DNA of 64,000 bases from Streptomyces sp. NBRC 110028 (GCF_001417735.1 NZ_BBUZ01000033.1:154238-218237); one strand, 5' to 3'. Positions 46,226-56,212 are shown, numbered from the stretch's first letter. The notes: generated by a model from the sequence alone, not told the origin. Numbers and translations are program-made.

Positions 46226-46876
46226 TCATTTGCGCAGGTGTTCCAGCAAGTTCCTCTCAGCGTGCTTGAGGTGCTCCAGGCCCACTTCGCCAGCTTTGGG
46301 GACGTCGCCGTCGCGAATGGCTGTGATGATCGCCTGGTGTTCTTCGGCGATCTCTGCTGGGGCGAGGAGGTGCGCGTTCTGCACTTGGGCGAGACAGAGC
46401 CGGATTTCATTCATGATCACGCTGTGCCCGCGGGAGATGCGGTCGCTCTCCAGGCCGTCGATCAGCGCCCGGTGGAAGGCGACATCCGCTTGCACGAGGG
46501 CCGCCACGTTCGAACCTTTCGCACACTCGCCGAACGCCTCATGAGCTGTCAAGGCTTCCGGGGGCAGCAGCCGCTCGTCGGCCAGCAGTTCGTAGGCCCG
46601 CACTTCTATCACCCCGCGGGCGAAGTACAGGTCCCGTACGCGCGTCTCATCGAGCATCGGAACGCGGGCGCTCTTGTGCGCAGTGCGTTCCAGCAAGCCT
46701 TCGCCGACCAGCCGCTCGATCGCGCCCTTCGCGGTCTGCCTTGCGACCTTGTACTCCGCGGCGACCGATGCCTCCGTCACCGCCATGCCGACGCTGATCT
46801 CGTCCGCGAGTATCCGCTCACGCAGTGACGTCACGAGGGCGTCGCCGACGGACTGGGTTACGAGCTCGATCGGCAT
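46226..46876 (-). CDS. GntR-family regulator with FCD domain
   Basis: A 216-residue GntR regulator. The winged helix-turn-helix covers LRERILADEISVGMAVTEAS and VARQTAKGAIERLVGEGLL; the C-terminal FCD domain has the metal-site residues typical of FadR/VanR-type proteins (QADVAFHRALI, EEHQAII). FCD regulators bind organic acids. It is divergent from the glycerate kinase operon across 117 bases and most likely represses that operon. ATG at 46876. Confidence 0.88.
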   Translation of the reverse strand: MPIELVTQSVGDALVTSLRERILADEISVGMAVTEASVAAEYKVARQTAKGAIERLVGEGLLERTAHKSARVPMLDETRVRDLYFARGVIEVRAYELLADERLLPPEALTAHEAFGECAKGSNVAALVQADVAFHRALIDGLESDRISRGHSVIMNEIRLCLAQVQNAHLLAPAEIAEEHQAIITAIRDGDVPKAGEVGLEHLKHAERNLLEHLRK

Positions 46877-46993
46877 GCGCGTCCTTCGCGTCGTGGGTGA
46901 GAGCCAGGGGTTCACAGAGTATCCGCTGAGCGCTAGACAAGCCGACGAATGGGTGAGATAACTTGACGAACAATTTTCGGGAGGAGCGTCTCT

Positions 46994-48163
46994 ATGCAGG
47001 TAGACGCCGTCCGGCGCGTCGTCCTCGCCCCGGATAAGTTCAAAGGAACCGTGTCGGCCCAGCGTCTCGTCGAGGTCATGGCAGCAGCGATCGCGGAGCA
47101 GGCCCCCGCTGCGGCCGTGTCGCGGCTGCCCGTCGCCGACGGTGGCGACGGCAGCGTGGCGGCCGCGCTGTCCGCAGGCTGGAGAGCCGTCTCGGTGCCG
47201 GCGTCCGACTCCTGGGGCGCACATGTGAAGGCGCCTGTCGCCAGGCTCGGCGGCCGGGCGATCGTCGAGGTGGCGTCCGTCTGCGGCCTCGGCGCGCGGC
47301 GCCCCAACCCGTCCGAGGCGGCCACGGCCACGACGTACGGCGTCGGCCAGGTGGTAGCCGCCCTCCTGGACGACGGGGTCGAGGAGATCACCCTCGCGCT
47401 CGGTGGCAGTGCCGCCACCGACGGTGGTACCGGCCTGCTGTGCGCGCTCGGCGCCGAGCTGCATGACGCACAGGCCAACCGGCTGATGCCGGGCGGTGCC
47501 GCACTGCTCGAGCTCGCGACCGTCCGTACTACGGGTCTCCACCCCGGCCTGCGGAACGCCCGGCTGGTTCTGGCGTGTGACGTCGACACGCCCATGGTGG
47601 GATCCGACGGCTCGGCCGAGATGTTCGCCCGGCAGAAGGGCGCGGACGACGACATGATCCGCCAGCTCTCCGCCGGGCTGGCACATGCGGCGGACATTCT
47701 GGAGAACGCCTTCGGCAACCGGGGGGCGGCCCGGCGGCCGGGCTCCGGGGCCGCGGGCGGCCTCGCATGGGCCGGGCTCCTGCTCGGCGGATACCTGCGT
47801 TCCGGCTCGGAGGTGTTCCTCGATCTACTGGGAGCGGGGAACGAGATCCGGGGGGCGGACCTCGTCATCACCGGCGAGGGCTGCCTCGATCCGCAGAGCC
47901 TGCGGGGCAAGGCCCCCGTGAGCATCGCCCGGCTCGCCCGGACATTCGGGGTGAAGACCGTCGCGATCGTAGGAAGCGACCGCCTGCCTGCCGCGGCGGA
48001 CAAGGGGACGCTCTTCGCGGACACCATCGCGCTCGACCGCATCGATCCCGCCTGCGCCAACGACCCCGAGCTGACCTGCCGCCTGGTGGGGCAGGCCACT
48101 CGCGGCCTCGTCCAAACCCACCTGGGACTCAGGACCGCCCACAGCAACGGAGCCCGCACGTGA
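46994..48163 (+). CDS. Glycerate kinase (GlxK/GckA type)
   Basis: A 389-residue glycerate kinase of the GlxK family with APDKFKGTVSA at the start, PVADGGDGS, LALGGSAATDGGTG and the late ITGEGCLDPQSLRGKAP. It phosphorylates glycerate, usually at C2, feeding lower glycolysis; in many bacteria it ends the glyoxylate or allantoin route. GAGGAG precedes the ATG at 46994. Its TGA overlaps the GTG of the next gene in GTGA. Confidence 0.92.
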   Translation: MQVDAVRRVVLAPDKFKGTVSAQRLVEVMAAAIAEQAPAAAVSRLPVADGGDGSVAAALSAGWRAVSVPASDSWGAHVKAPVARLGGRAIVEVASVCGLGARRPNPSEAATATTYGVGQVVAALLDDGVEEITLALGGSAATDGGTGLLCALGAELHDAQANRLMPGGAALLELATVRTTGLHPGLRNARLVLACDVDTPMVGSDGSAEMFARQKGADDDMIRQLSAGLAHAADILENAFGNRGAARRPGSGAAGGLAWAGLLLGGYLRSGSEVFLDLLGAGNEIRGADLVITGEGCLDPQSLRGKAPVSIARLARTFGVKTVAIVGSDRLPAAADKGTLFADTIALDRIDPACANDPELTCRLVGQATRGLVQTHLGLRTAHSNGART

Positions 48164-49563
48164 CGACTCGCCCCTGGAGCTGCGACACCATCGTCGCGCT
48201 CCCCGACTCCACCCGCCGCCGAGCGGTCCTCTTCGGCAAGAACAGCGACCGCCCCGCCGGGGAGGCCCAGCCGCTGCGCCGGTACCCGGCCCGGCCTGCG
48301 GGCGGTCCCCTGCGCCTCGCCTATCTCACCATCGGGGACGCACCCGCCTACGCACATATCGGCTCGAGCCCCTTCTGGTGCTGGGGATACGAAATGGGCG
48401 TGAACGAGCACCGCGTGGCCATCGGCAACGAGGCCGTCTTCAGCCGCGTCTGGGCGGACGCCGTCGCGAGGGAGAAGGCAGGCGACCCGCAGGAGCCGGG
48501 CATCCTCGGCATGGAACTCGTCCGCCTCGGGCTGGAACGCGGCAGCACCGCACGAGAAGCGCTGGACATCATCACGGACCTGCTGGAGCGCTACGGTCAG
48601 TGGGGCTCGGCCATGCTCGGCACGCCCCACGCCGAAGGCTCCTACGACAACGCCTTCGTCATCGCCGATCCGCGGGAAGCCTGGGTACTGGAGACGATCG
48701 GACGCGACTGGGCGGCCCGCCGCATCACCAGCGGTGTCGCGTCGTTCAGCAACGAGCTGTCCATCCGCACGGACGCGGACCTCACCAGTTCGGGTCTGCA
48801 CGCGGCGGCAACACGGGTGGGCTGGCCGTCCGACCAGCCGCTGGACGTGGCGGACGCCTTCACCGACCCGGGCACGCCGCTACAGGTGTCGCGCATTCGT
48901 CGCCGCCGCTCCCACCAGCTCCTCACCGACGAGGCGGTCACAGGCGTCGGCCTGCACGCCATGAAGGGCGTCCTGCGCGATCATCTGGAAGGCACCTTCC
49001 TCGGCGGTCCCTCCTTCGACGCCGCGCGCCCGGACTTCCACACACTCTGCATGCACGAGCACCCGTCCAGTTTCACCTGGGGCAACACCGCGGCCTCACT
49101 GATCGTCGAACTGCACGACGAACCCGGCCCCCTCACCCTCTGGTGGTGCCCCGTCACCCCATGTACGGGTGTCTACCTTCCTATTCCGCTGGACATCGAG
49201 AACCTGCCCGAGGGGCTGACCCAGCCCGACCCCAGGCTCTCATCCGACCCCCGTGATCATCGTCAGCCCTCGCACGACCCGCTCGCGGTCTGGTGGCAGT
49301 GGCAGCACCTGCTCGACGCCGCGAAAGATCCCCAGGCACGGAGCTTCGCCGCCCGTGCCGAGCGTCTGCGCATCTCCTTCGACGACCTCGAAGCACGGTG
49401 GGAAAAGACACTCCCCTCCCCCGCCGACGGCCCGGAAGCCCAGGCTGCGTTCGCCCGCACCTGTCTGGACGAAGCCCGCGCCACGGCCACCGCGCTCGCC
49501 CATGAGTTCGGCACCGATCCCACCATCGCCCTCGACAGCCGTTGGGCCGCACCGACCGCCTGA
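48160..49563 (+). CDS. Secernin-family (C69) N-terminal-nucleophile hydrolase
   Basis: A 467-residue secernin-like protein. The opening CDTIVALPDSTRRRAVLFGK places the conserved Cys at residue 8, which should become the N-terminal nucleophile after removal of the leader, as in the C69/Ntn hydrolases. FGKNSDRP and NEHRVAIGNEAV are family blocks. It probably hydrolyses an amide or peptide bond. The GTG start overlaps the glycerate kinase stop, so expression is coupled. The substrate is unknown; its permease neighbour suggests an imported amide or heterocycle-derived compound. Confidence 0.85.
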   Translation: MTTRPWSCDTIVALPDSTRRRAVLFGKNSDRPAGEAQPLRRYPARPAGGPLRLAYLTIGDAPAYAHIGSSPFWCWGYEMGVNEHRVAIGNEAVFSRVWADAVAREKAGDPQEPGILGMELVRLGLERGSTAREALDIITDLLERYGQWGSAMLGTPHAEGSYDNAFVIADPREAWVLETIGRDWAARRITSGVASFSNELSIRTDADLTSSGLHAAATRVGWPSDQPLDVADAFTDPGTPLQVSRIRRRRSHQLLTDEAVTGVGLHAMKGVLRDHLEGTFLGGPSFDAARPDFHTLCMHEHPSSFTWGNTAASLIVELHDEPGPLTLWWCPVTPCTGVYLPIPLDIENLPEGLTQPDPRLSSDPRDHRQPSHDPLAVWWQWQHLLDAAKDPQARSFAARAERLRISFDDLEARWEKTLPSPADGPEAQAAFARTCLDEARATATALAHEFGTDPTIALDSRWAAPTA

Positions 49564-49608
49564 CTGCGCTCCGCCGAAACACCGCCCGCACCACTGGGAG
49601 AACCACCC

Positions 49609-51036
49609 ATGTCCATCAGAGAATCCTTCCGCGGCCCCGAAGCCTCCATCGACGACCAGATCGAGAGCTTCGCCGTCGAGCGCGTGCCCGACAACAAGCG
49701 CTGGCCGATCCCCGCCATCAGCCTCGTGCTGCTGGGAAACGCCACCGCCATGTTCTTCTTCTCCTTCGGCGCCCAGCAGACCTTCCTCGTGGGCTGGCCG
49801 GCGATGCTGCTGCCGATCAGCTACTTCTTCATCGGCGCCATCCTCATCGGCTCCCTGACCATGCGGATGGCCAGCCGCGAAGGTCTCTCCCAGAGCCTGA
49901 TATCCCGCGGTCTCGGCTTCGGAAGCCGAGGAGCCGCACTGACCTCGTTCATCTACGCGGTCAACTTCGTCTACTACTTCCTCTTCGAGGGGACGATCGT
50001 CTCCCACGCGATCGCCTACTACTTCCACATCCCCATCGACTCCCTCGCCGGCATCGGGATCTTCGCCCTCATCGGTCTGATCACGATCGGCTTCGTCTGG
50101 CGCGGCATGTACGCCATGTCGACGCTTCAGAAATGGGGCTTCCCGATCTTCGTCGGGCTGCTTGCCTGGGCACTGATCTCCCTTGGCTCCCACCACGAGG
50201 TCGCCGGCCTCAGTCAGTGGAACTCCACCGCGACCGGCGGTGGAGCCGCGCTGTGGACCGCGATGAGCTTCGCCAACGGACAGATGATCTTCCAGGGGCT
50301 GATGGCCACCGACTACGGACGCTTCGCCAGCACCAAGATCCGCTACCGCGGCACAGCGACCATCATGCTGCTCGAACTCATCCCCATGTTCGTCATCATC
50401 TTCCTCGGCGCCATGCTCGGTGCGTCTCTGGTCGGCTCCTTCGGCGAGGCGAAGGCACAGGACCCCGGATTCGTCTTCGTCCACCTGATGGGGCTGCTCG
50501 GCGTCGTCTTCGTCGTCATCACCCAGATTCGCATCAACGTCATGAACCTGTACGGCGGTTCCATCACCTTGTCCAGCGGCTTCGACGTCGTCGCGGGGTT
50601 CCGTCCCGGACGCCCCTGGTGGATGTTCGGAGTGTGGCTGTTCGGCGTCATCTTCTACGCCACGAACGTCATCAACCACCTCGGCACGTTCCTGGCCGTC
50701 ACCGGTGTCCTCACCAACACCTGGGTGCTCATCATCCTCGCCGACTACTTCATCTGCCGACGCTGGCTCAAGCTCGGCCGAGCCGAGGGCATCGAATTCC
50801 GCGAGGACGACGTGCGGGAGTGGAACCCCTGCGGCCTGCTCTCCCTCGGCCTCGCCGTGTTCGTCGGGGCCCTCGGCATCCTCGGCATCTACCCGGTGGC
50901 GTACGCGTCGTTCATCTCGATGTTCCTCGGACCCATCGTCCACATCATCCTCACCAAGACGACGAAGGGACGCTTCTACACACCCGCCCACGCCGCCGCC
51001 GACCGAATCCCGTCCACAGCGGCCTCAGGGAACTGA
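49609..51036 (+). CDS. NCS1 (purine-cytosine/hydantoin-type) permease
   Basis: A 475-residue membrane protein with about twelve hydrophobic helices and NCS1 features such as SREGLSQSLISRGLGFGSRG and the central NVMNLYGGSITLS block. The family imports nucleobases, hydantoins, allantoin or thiamine by proton or sodium symport. It is third in the glycerate kinase-secernin operon and presumably brings in the compound that secernin opens. A GGAGA-like site precedes the ATG. Confidence 0.88.
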   Translation: MSIRESFRGPEASIDDQIESFAVERVPDNKRWPIPAISLVLLGNATAMFFFSFGAQQTFLVGWPAMLLPISYFFIGAILIGSLTMRMASREGLSQSLISRGLGFGSRGAALTSFIYAVNFVYYFLFEGTIVSHAIAYYFHIPIDSLAGIGIFALIGLITIGFVWRGMYAMSTLQKWGFPIFVGLLAWALISLGSHHEVAGLSQWNSTATGGGAALWTAMSFANGQMIFQGLMATDYGRFASTKIRYRGTATIMLLELIPMFVIIFLGAMLGASLVGSFGEAKAQDPGFVFVHLMGLLGVVFVVITQIRINVMNLYGGSITLSSGFDVVAGFRPGRPWWMFGVWLFGVIFYATNVINHLGTFLAVTGVLTNTWVLIILADYFICRRWLKLGRAEGIEFREDDVREWNPCGLLSLGLAVFVGALGILGIYPVAYASFISMFLGPIVHIILTKTTKGRFYTPAHAAADRIPSTAASGN

Positions 51037-51059
51037 CACCGGGTGCAGGCCCATCCATG

Positions 51060-51149
51060 CTCACTGAAATGCGAGCGCATACGTGTGGTGGAGACGCTGC
51101 ACGCCCAGGGCCGGACGATCCCCGAGACCCGGGCGTACCACGTGGTAAG
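51060..51149 (+). mobile_element. Possible transposase scrap
   Basis: The plus strand reads LKCERIRVVETLHAQGRTIPE, resembling a helix-turn-helix from an IS transposase, and is cut off by the next IS fragment. Too short to classify. Confidence 0.3.
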
Positions 51150-51620
51150 GACCGTACGTAGGTGTCGTTCGCCGGTGATGAGGAGGCGGTCGGTGCGTTC
51201 TGCACGGGCTGTGCGTATCCATCGTTCGGCGAACGCGTTGGACCGGGGACTTTGCGGCGGGGTCGGGATGACGGCTGTGCCGTTGCCGGCGAAGACAGCG
51301 TCAAATGCGGCGGTGAACTTCTGTCCCGGTCCCGGACGAGGAACCGGAAGCACCGAGCCCTCTCCTCGAGGTCCATGAGCAGGTTGCGGGCGAGTTGGGC
51401 GCCCCATGCGCCGGTCGGGTGGGCAGTGACACCCAGGACGTGAACGCGCCGGGTGACGATCTCCATGACGAAGAAGACATAGAGACATCTGAGGCAGACG
51501 GTCTCCACGTGCGTGAAATCGCAAGCCAGCAGCGTGTGGGCCGGTGAACGGAGGAAGGAGCGCCAGGACTGCTCGGAGGCGCGCTGCGGTGCGGGGGCAG
51601 GCCGGAGCGGCGCAGGACGC
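51150..51620 (-). mobile_element. Internal IS fragment, same family as the 61886 element
   Basis: About 470 bases closely match the middle of the element at 61886 (for example FDAVFAGNGTAVIPTPPQ and SNAFAERWIRTARAE in the translated minus strand). Both ends are missing and frames are broken. Same orientation as the other two copies. Confidence 0.82.
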
Positions 51621-51670
51621 CGTGGGTGCCGGAAACTGTGTCACCCGAGGTGACCTGCGGGTTCGGATCT

Positions 51671-52115
51671 TGTGCCGTTCAGAAACGCGTCACTGCTGGT
51701 CATGCCACTTACCTGTACTCATTGATCAGGCCACCAAGGACACGGTCCGGAGCAGCCGTCGTGGGGTTTTCAGGTCGGTCAGCGACGCCGTGTGGTGGTC
51801 GGCGAGGGGCGGTAGTTGCTCTCGGGCCTGATGCGGTCGATGTCCGTTGCAGTGTCCGGCGTAGGTGCTGAGAACACGGAGAGCGTGGCGCTCGCTCCAA
51901 AGCAACAGGTGGTCGAGGGCCTCGCGCCGCAGTGTCCCGATGACCCTCGCGCAGTGTGCGTTCATCCGTGGGGACTGCGGGGCGATCTTGACGGTTTCGA
52001 TGCCCTCAGCTTCGAAGTCGGCGTCGAAGGACTCGGTTTATTTGCCGTCCCGGTCGCGGATCAAGAAGCGCAACGACTCCAGGCGCACGCCCTGCGCTTG
52101 CCGGAAACCTCATCC
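51671..52115 (-). mobile_element. IS fragment related to the element at 6609
   Basis: The terminal sequence near 51671 resembles the right inverted repeat of the 6609-7792 element. The minus strand encodes the transposase C-terminal part (NAHCARVIGTLRREALDHLL, then GHRPHQAREQLPP). The N-terminal half is absent and frames are interrupted. Confidence 0.75.
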
Positions 52116-52122
52116 GCCCAGG

Positions 52123-52332
52123 TCATGCGGCATGTCGGTATTCGTGGAGGATGCCGCCGAGGCGCTCGCGTCTTCGTATGTCGAGGCTGGCGATCTGGTC
52201 CGGATCGGTGATCGGCGCGGGTAACGGGTGCAGAGGACGGGCGTTGGCGATGCCCTGATGTGGCCGATGAGCGTTGTAAAACAGCTCGAACTCCCGCAGC
52301 GCATAGAGCAGGTGCCGGTGGTTCCAGATCAA
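52123..52332 (-). mobile_element. IS transposase C-terminal scrap (third type)
   Basis: The last 69 residues of another integrase-core transposase are readable (YALREFELFYNAHRPHQGI, ERLGGILHEYRHAA). It is abutted by an IS3 fragment on one side and the 51671 fragment on the other. Confidence 0.75.
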
Positions 52333-53276
52333 GATGCAGGACCGCCCCGGCGAGGCTGCCGCGGGTCTGCTCGGCGGCGGCCAGGGCGTCGGTGACGAGG
52401 TCGGTACGCATGTGGTCCGCGATCGCCCAGCCGGCCAGGCGAGGTGAGGCGAGGTCGATCACGGTGGCCAAATACAGGAACCTCCCGCCGTCCAGCGGGA
52501 GATAGGTGATGTCGCCGACGTACTTCGTGTTCGGCTCGCTTGCCGTGAAGTCGCGGCCGACGAGGTCCGGGGCCTTCGCCGCCGCCGGGTCCGCAACAGT
52601 GGTCCGGTGTCTGCGGCGCAAGCGCACGCCCGCCAGACCGGCACCCCGCATCACACGCGCGATCCGCTTGTGGTTGACGCGCTCGCCCGCCTCGCGGAGT
52701 TCGGCGGTGATCCTCGGGACGCCATAGGTGCCGTCCGACTCGCGGTGCACGGCCCGTATCCGGGTGGCGAGGCGGGCGTCAGCCGCCTGCCGGACGGCCC
52801 GGTCCGCGGCCGTCCGACGCCAGTAGGAGAAGCTGGAGCGGGCGATGCCCAGGATGGTGCACCCCCGCTTCACGCCGTAGCGGCGGTGGTGGTCGGCGAC
52901 GAACTGGAAGCGGTTCACCAGCGCGTCTCCCCGGCGAAATACTTGGCCGCCTTGCGCAGGATCTCGCGTTCCTCCTCCAGCTCGCGGACCTTCTTGCGCA
53001 GAGCGGCGTTCTCCGCCTCCAACGGCGTCGGCGGCTCCGACGGTACTTGTTGCCCGGCGTCCCCGCGGCCGGCTCGCACCAGCTGCCCGGACCCAGTTCC
53101 GCAAGGTCTCGGGATTGATCCCCAGATCGGCGGCGACCTGCCGGATCGTCGCCCCTGGCCGCGACTGGTACAGCGCGACCGCGTCCGCCTTGAACTGCGG
53201 CGGATAGTTCTTCATGACCACGAGATGTCCGTTCTCAGATCCCCAGGATCCAGTGTCTCGTGTGTCCAGGATCAAG
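52333..53276 (-). mobile_element. Truncated IS3-family element (orfA and orfB remnants)
   Basis: Starts with OrfA (MKNYPPQFKADAVALYQSRP, helix-turn-helix DLGINPETLRNWVRAAG), which loses frame near 53060 before its leucine-zipper region (ENAALRKKVRELEEEREIL). OrfB follows (GYxVKRG-type start, TYGVPRITAELREAG, NTKYVGDITYLPL) but is cut at about 52333 before its last DDE residues, where another IS fragment begins. Inactive. Confidence 0.85.
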
Positions 53277-53357
53277 GGTCAAGGCCCACCCTCGCCCCAA
53301 CGTCGCGACTGTTGACTTACCCAGACCGTAGCCGGTAACTGTTTACGAGTCGTTTTC

Positions 53358-53367
53358 AAACCGGTTT
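53358..53367. promoter_or_regulatory. LacI-type operator upstream of the PL8 lyase
   Basis: AAACCGGTTT is a perfect palindrome with the central CG typical of LacI-family sites. The wider context TCAAACCGGTTTA and a nearby TTACGAG are repeated in front of the sugar-transporter and LacI genes at 60578. It probably places the lyase under that LacI regulator. Confidence 0.72.
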
Positions 53368-53488
53368 AGAGATCGGTGTGCACCAAGCCGAAGCCGTGAC
53401 CGAATCAGCACCCGGAAGACCTCGCCAACCGACGCACGCGCCCCAACGGCAACGTTGTCAGGGTCTGGGTGCGCCCGAAGGAGACCGC

Positions 53489-55678
53489 ATGACTGAAAAC
53501 AGAGTCGTACCCCTGCCCCATCGACGTCGTGTCCTACTCGGGGGCCTCGGACTCGCCGCCGGTGTCGCCGGGCTGACGCTGTCAGTGCCGACTCTCGCGC
53601 GGGCCGCCGAAGCCAGTGGGAGTCGAGCCGTGACGGATGACATTCAGCTCATCATCGAACGCCTGCGACAGCGGTTCCTTGCCCAAGGTGACCAGGTGAG
53701 AATCGCCAATGGCATCTTCCTCGCCCGCACGTCCGAGGCCCTGGCCTATGTCGAGTCCCTGCGCGCCGACGGCTCGTGGCCCAACGTGGACTACGGCGAC
53801 ACCACCAGTTCCGCCAACGGTCGGGTCTGGTCGCCCTATCACGCGCTGTACCGCATGATCGCAATGGCTCATGCCTACCGTGACCCGGATGCCGCGGGCT
53901 ACGGCAAACCGGAGCTGATCGAGGCCCTGAACCGCGCTCTTCTCTACTGGGACAGTGTCAAACCGACCAGCACGAACTGGTGGGAAGTCGAGATCGGCAA
54001 GTCGATGGCCATGGGCCGGGTGTCAATCTTCGTCGGCGACGAACTCAGCGCCGAGGCACGGGAGGTGACCTACACCCACAACACCGGCCGCCTGGACCCG
54101 GCCGGGGCGAACGGCTCCTGGAGGACCGAGAACTACCTCTATGAGGCCGTCGCGAAGCATGCAACCGCCGACATTGAGCAGGGCTACGCCACCATGTCGC
54201 AGACGGTCGCCGTCGACAGCAGCGGTAAGGTCACCGAGGCTGTGCAGGTCGACTCATCCTTCTGGGCACATGGGGCGCAGCTCTATAGCGAGGGCTACGG
54301 CATGGCCCTGTTCACCATCGTGGCGGCGTGGGCCGATGTTGCGCGCGGCACCAGCTTCGCCTTCTCGTCCGAGGACATCGACGCCATCGCCTTCTATATC
54401 CTCGACGGGACCCGCTGGCTGATCCGCGGGGAGATCGGGATGATGTACCTTGGGTACCGTCCCCCCAACACCATTGATGGCATTACGAGTTACGCGGCCG
54501 ACTTCCTCGAGCCGCTCGACCGGATGGTTCGGGCCGATGAGAGAAACTCGGCGGCGTATCAGCGGCTTGCCGACAATATCCGGGGGAAGAGTCGGGAGAA
54601 CGGCGTCACCGGGCATAAGTACTTCTGGCGCTCAGAGTTCTCCTCACATCTGCGGGACGAGTATGGAATCTTCACCAGGGTCAATTCCCCTCGTATGAAG
54701 GGCAGCGAGTACCGCTCTACCTTCCGCCCCGAAGTCGGCAATGAGATCGACTGGAACGCGGCGGGAGCCACCTCGATCCAGGTCACCAACCGGGAATACG
54801 ACGATCTCGTACCCGCCTTCGACTGGTTCCACTACCCGGGTGTCACCGCGCCGTACACCAAGGTGACGACGCAGTCGAGTCCCGCCAACCGCGGCAGCTT
54901 CACCGGAGGAATTTCCGACGGGCGTTACGGGGCAAGCGTCTTCACCCTCGACCGGTTCTCGACCACCGGGCTCAAGAGCTACTTCTACTTCGACGATGAG
55001 ATGGTCGCGCTCGGCGCCGGGATCAGTTCCACCTCACAGCACGCCGTCCATACGACCGTCAATCAGGGAGCGGCCCGGTCCAATGCCTCCGTCGGCGGCA
55101 AGGCCGTACGCCCGGGGACCGATTCAGCTGCCACCGGCGCCTCATGGGCGTACAACGACGAGATCGGCTATGTCTTCCCGGAGGGTGGGCCGTTGAAGGT
55201 CTCGAACAAGGAACAGACCGGGAGCTGGCTCGACCGCGATCCGGTGAAGCGGAATGCCTTTACCCTCTTCTTCGACCACGGCACCACCCCGGACGGAGCC
55301 AAGTACGCCTACGTCCTCCTGCCCGGCGCGACACCCGAAAAAGTCCACTCATATGCGGCCAAGCCGGTCGTCAAGATCCTGCGCAACGACGAGCAGGTCC
55401 AAGCAGTCCACCACCCGCGGCTGCGGCTGACGATGGCGACCTTCCATGCCGCGGGCTCCCTCGACCTGGGGTCAAGCCGCACGCTGCGGGTCGATCAGCC
55501 GGCCATCGTCATGCTCAACGAGGACGGCAGCTCCGCCGTGGTGAGCGTCGCCAACCCCGACCAGCCCGGCCTGACGGTCTCCGTCACCCTTGCCGCACCT
55601 GGCCGCACCCGTCGCGCCAGCTTCCCGCTGGGCGCCGGCCCGAACCTCGGCAAGACGGTGACGCAGCCCCTCAGGTGA
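53489..55678 (+). CDS. Polysaccharide lyase family 8 (hyaluronate/chondroitin/xanthan lyase type), Tat-exported
   Basis: A 729-residue PL8 lyase. A twin-arginine signal (HRRRVLLGG, about residues 11-19, cut after ARA) indicates export in folded form. The toroid domain carries the aromatic patch NWWEVEIG (residues 163-170), a likely catalytic Asn208 in GAN, and catalytic His261 and Tyr270 with the nine-residue spacing seen in PL8 enzymes. The C-terminal beta-sandwich domains follow. It cleaves uronate-containing chains by beta-elimination outside the cell. GAAGGAG precedes the ATG. Which PL8 substrate cannot be decided; the mannoside phosphorylase in the cluster makes a mannose-containing polymer such as xanthan plausible. 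Confidence 0.88.
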   Translation: MTENRVVPLPHRRRVLLGGLGLAAGVAGLTLSVPTLARAAEASGSRAVTDDIQLIIERLRQRFLAQGDQVRIANGIFLARTSEALAYVESLRADGSWPNVDYGDTTSSANGRVWSPYHALYRMIAMAHAYRDPDAAGYGKPELIEALNRALLYWDSVKPTSTNWWEVEIGKSMAMGRVSIFVGDELSAEAREVTYTHNTGRLDPAGANGSWRTENYLYEAVAKHATADIEQGYATMSQTVAVDSSGKVTEAVQVDSSFWAHGAQLYSEGYGMALFTIVAAWADVARGTSFAFSSEDIDAIAFYILDGTRWLIRGEIGMMYLGYRPPNTIDGITSYAADFLEPLDRMVRADERNSAAYQRLADNIRGKSRENGVTGHKYFWRSEFSSHLRDEYGIFTRVNSPRMKGSEYRSTFRPEVGNEIDWNAAGATSIQVTNREYDDLVPAFDWFHYPGVTAPYTKVTTQSSPANRGSFTGGISDGRYGASVFTLDRFSTTGLKSYFYFDDEMVALGAGISSTSQHAVHTTVNQGAARSNASVGGKAVRPGTDSAATGASWAYNDEIGYVFPEGGPLKVSNKEQTGSWLDRDPVKRNAFTLFFDHGTTPDGAKYAYVLLPGATPEKVHSYAAKPVVKILRNDEQVQAVHHPRLRLTMATFHAAGSLDLGSSRTLRVDQPAIVMLNEDGSSAVVSVANPDQPGLTVSVTLAAPGRTRRASFPLGAGPNLGKTVTQPLR

Positions 55679-55695
55679 CGCGAATCACAGACGTA

Positions 55696-55742
55696 AACCG
55701 GCTTGCGGCCGACGGCTTCGCGCCGCCGCCCGCAAGCCGGTT
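55696..55742. terminator. Hairpin terminator after the PL8 lyase gene
   Basis: A perfect 13-bp stem (55696-55708 with 55730-55742) with a 21-base loop lies 17 bases after the lyase stop. Its position and strength fit an intrinsic terminator, without a T-tract. Confidence 0.75.
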
Positions 55743-55899
55743 GAGTGGCTCTACACAGATGACGGTGTAGGGCTGGGCGGCGGCTCGCAATCGTCAGAGG
55801 AGGGTCACGCGGGTCACTTCCTGCTTGCCTTGGGCGAAACCGGCGCGGACAGCGGGGATGCGATGAGGCTCAACCTCGGGAGTGGACACCGGGTTTCAT

Positions 55900-56212
55900 G
55901 CGACGAGTGACAGCGTATGTGACGAGATCAGCTGTTGTTCGAATTCGGCTGGTGTGAGGTAGCCGAGAGCAGAGTGACCGCGGCCGGGCGACACGCTTAC
56001 GGTTGATCTTCCGGCCCCGCGAGCGGAGTTCGGCGTGGATCCGCGGGGCGCCGTAGGCGCCGTGGTGGTCTGCGTGGATCTGCCGGATCTCGGCGCCTGC
56101 CGCGGCCTGCTCGGCCTGGCGCGCGGCGCGGGCCGACGCGGTGGCCTGGTACCGGTAGTAGCCGGAACGGGAGACGCCCAGGACCCGACATATCCGCTTC
56201 ACGCCGAAGGCG
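55900..56212 (-). mobile_element. IS3-family OrfB remnant
   Basis: OrfB pieces are readable: VKRICRVLGVSRSGYYRY, HADHHGAYGAPRIHAELRSR and, out of frame, the terminal GYLTPAEFEQQLISS. The catalytic core between them is deleted. The fragment ends at the GH130 stop codon, so the GH130 C-terminus may be close to a deletion point. Confidence 0.8.

Noticed and set aside
46226..47686. 486-codon minus-strand frame extending the GntR regulator far upstream
   Set aside because: Only the last 216 residues match GntR/FCD. The extension lies opposite the glycerate kinase gene, and the ATG at 46876 gives a normal-length regulator.
46933..48801. 622-codon minus-strand frame opposite glycerate kinase and secernin
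   Set aside because: Mirror of two overlapping, well-identified plus-strand genes; no family resemblance.
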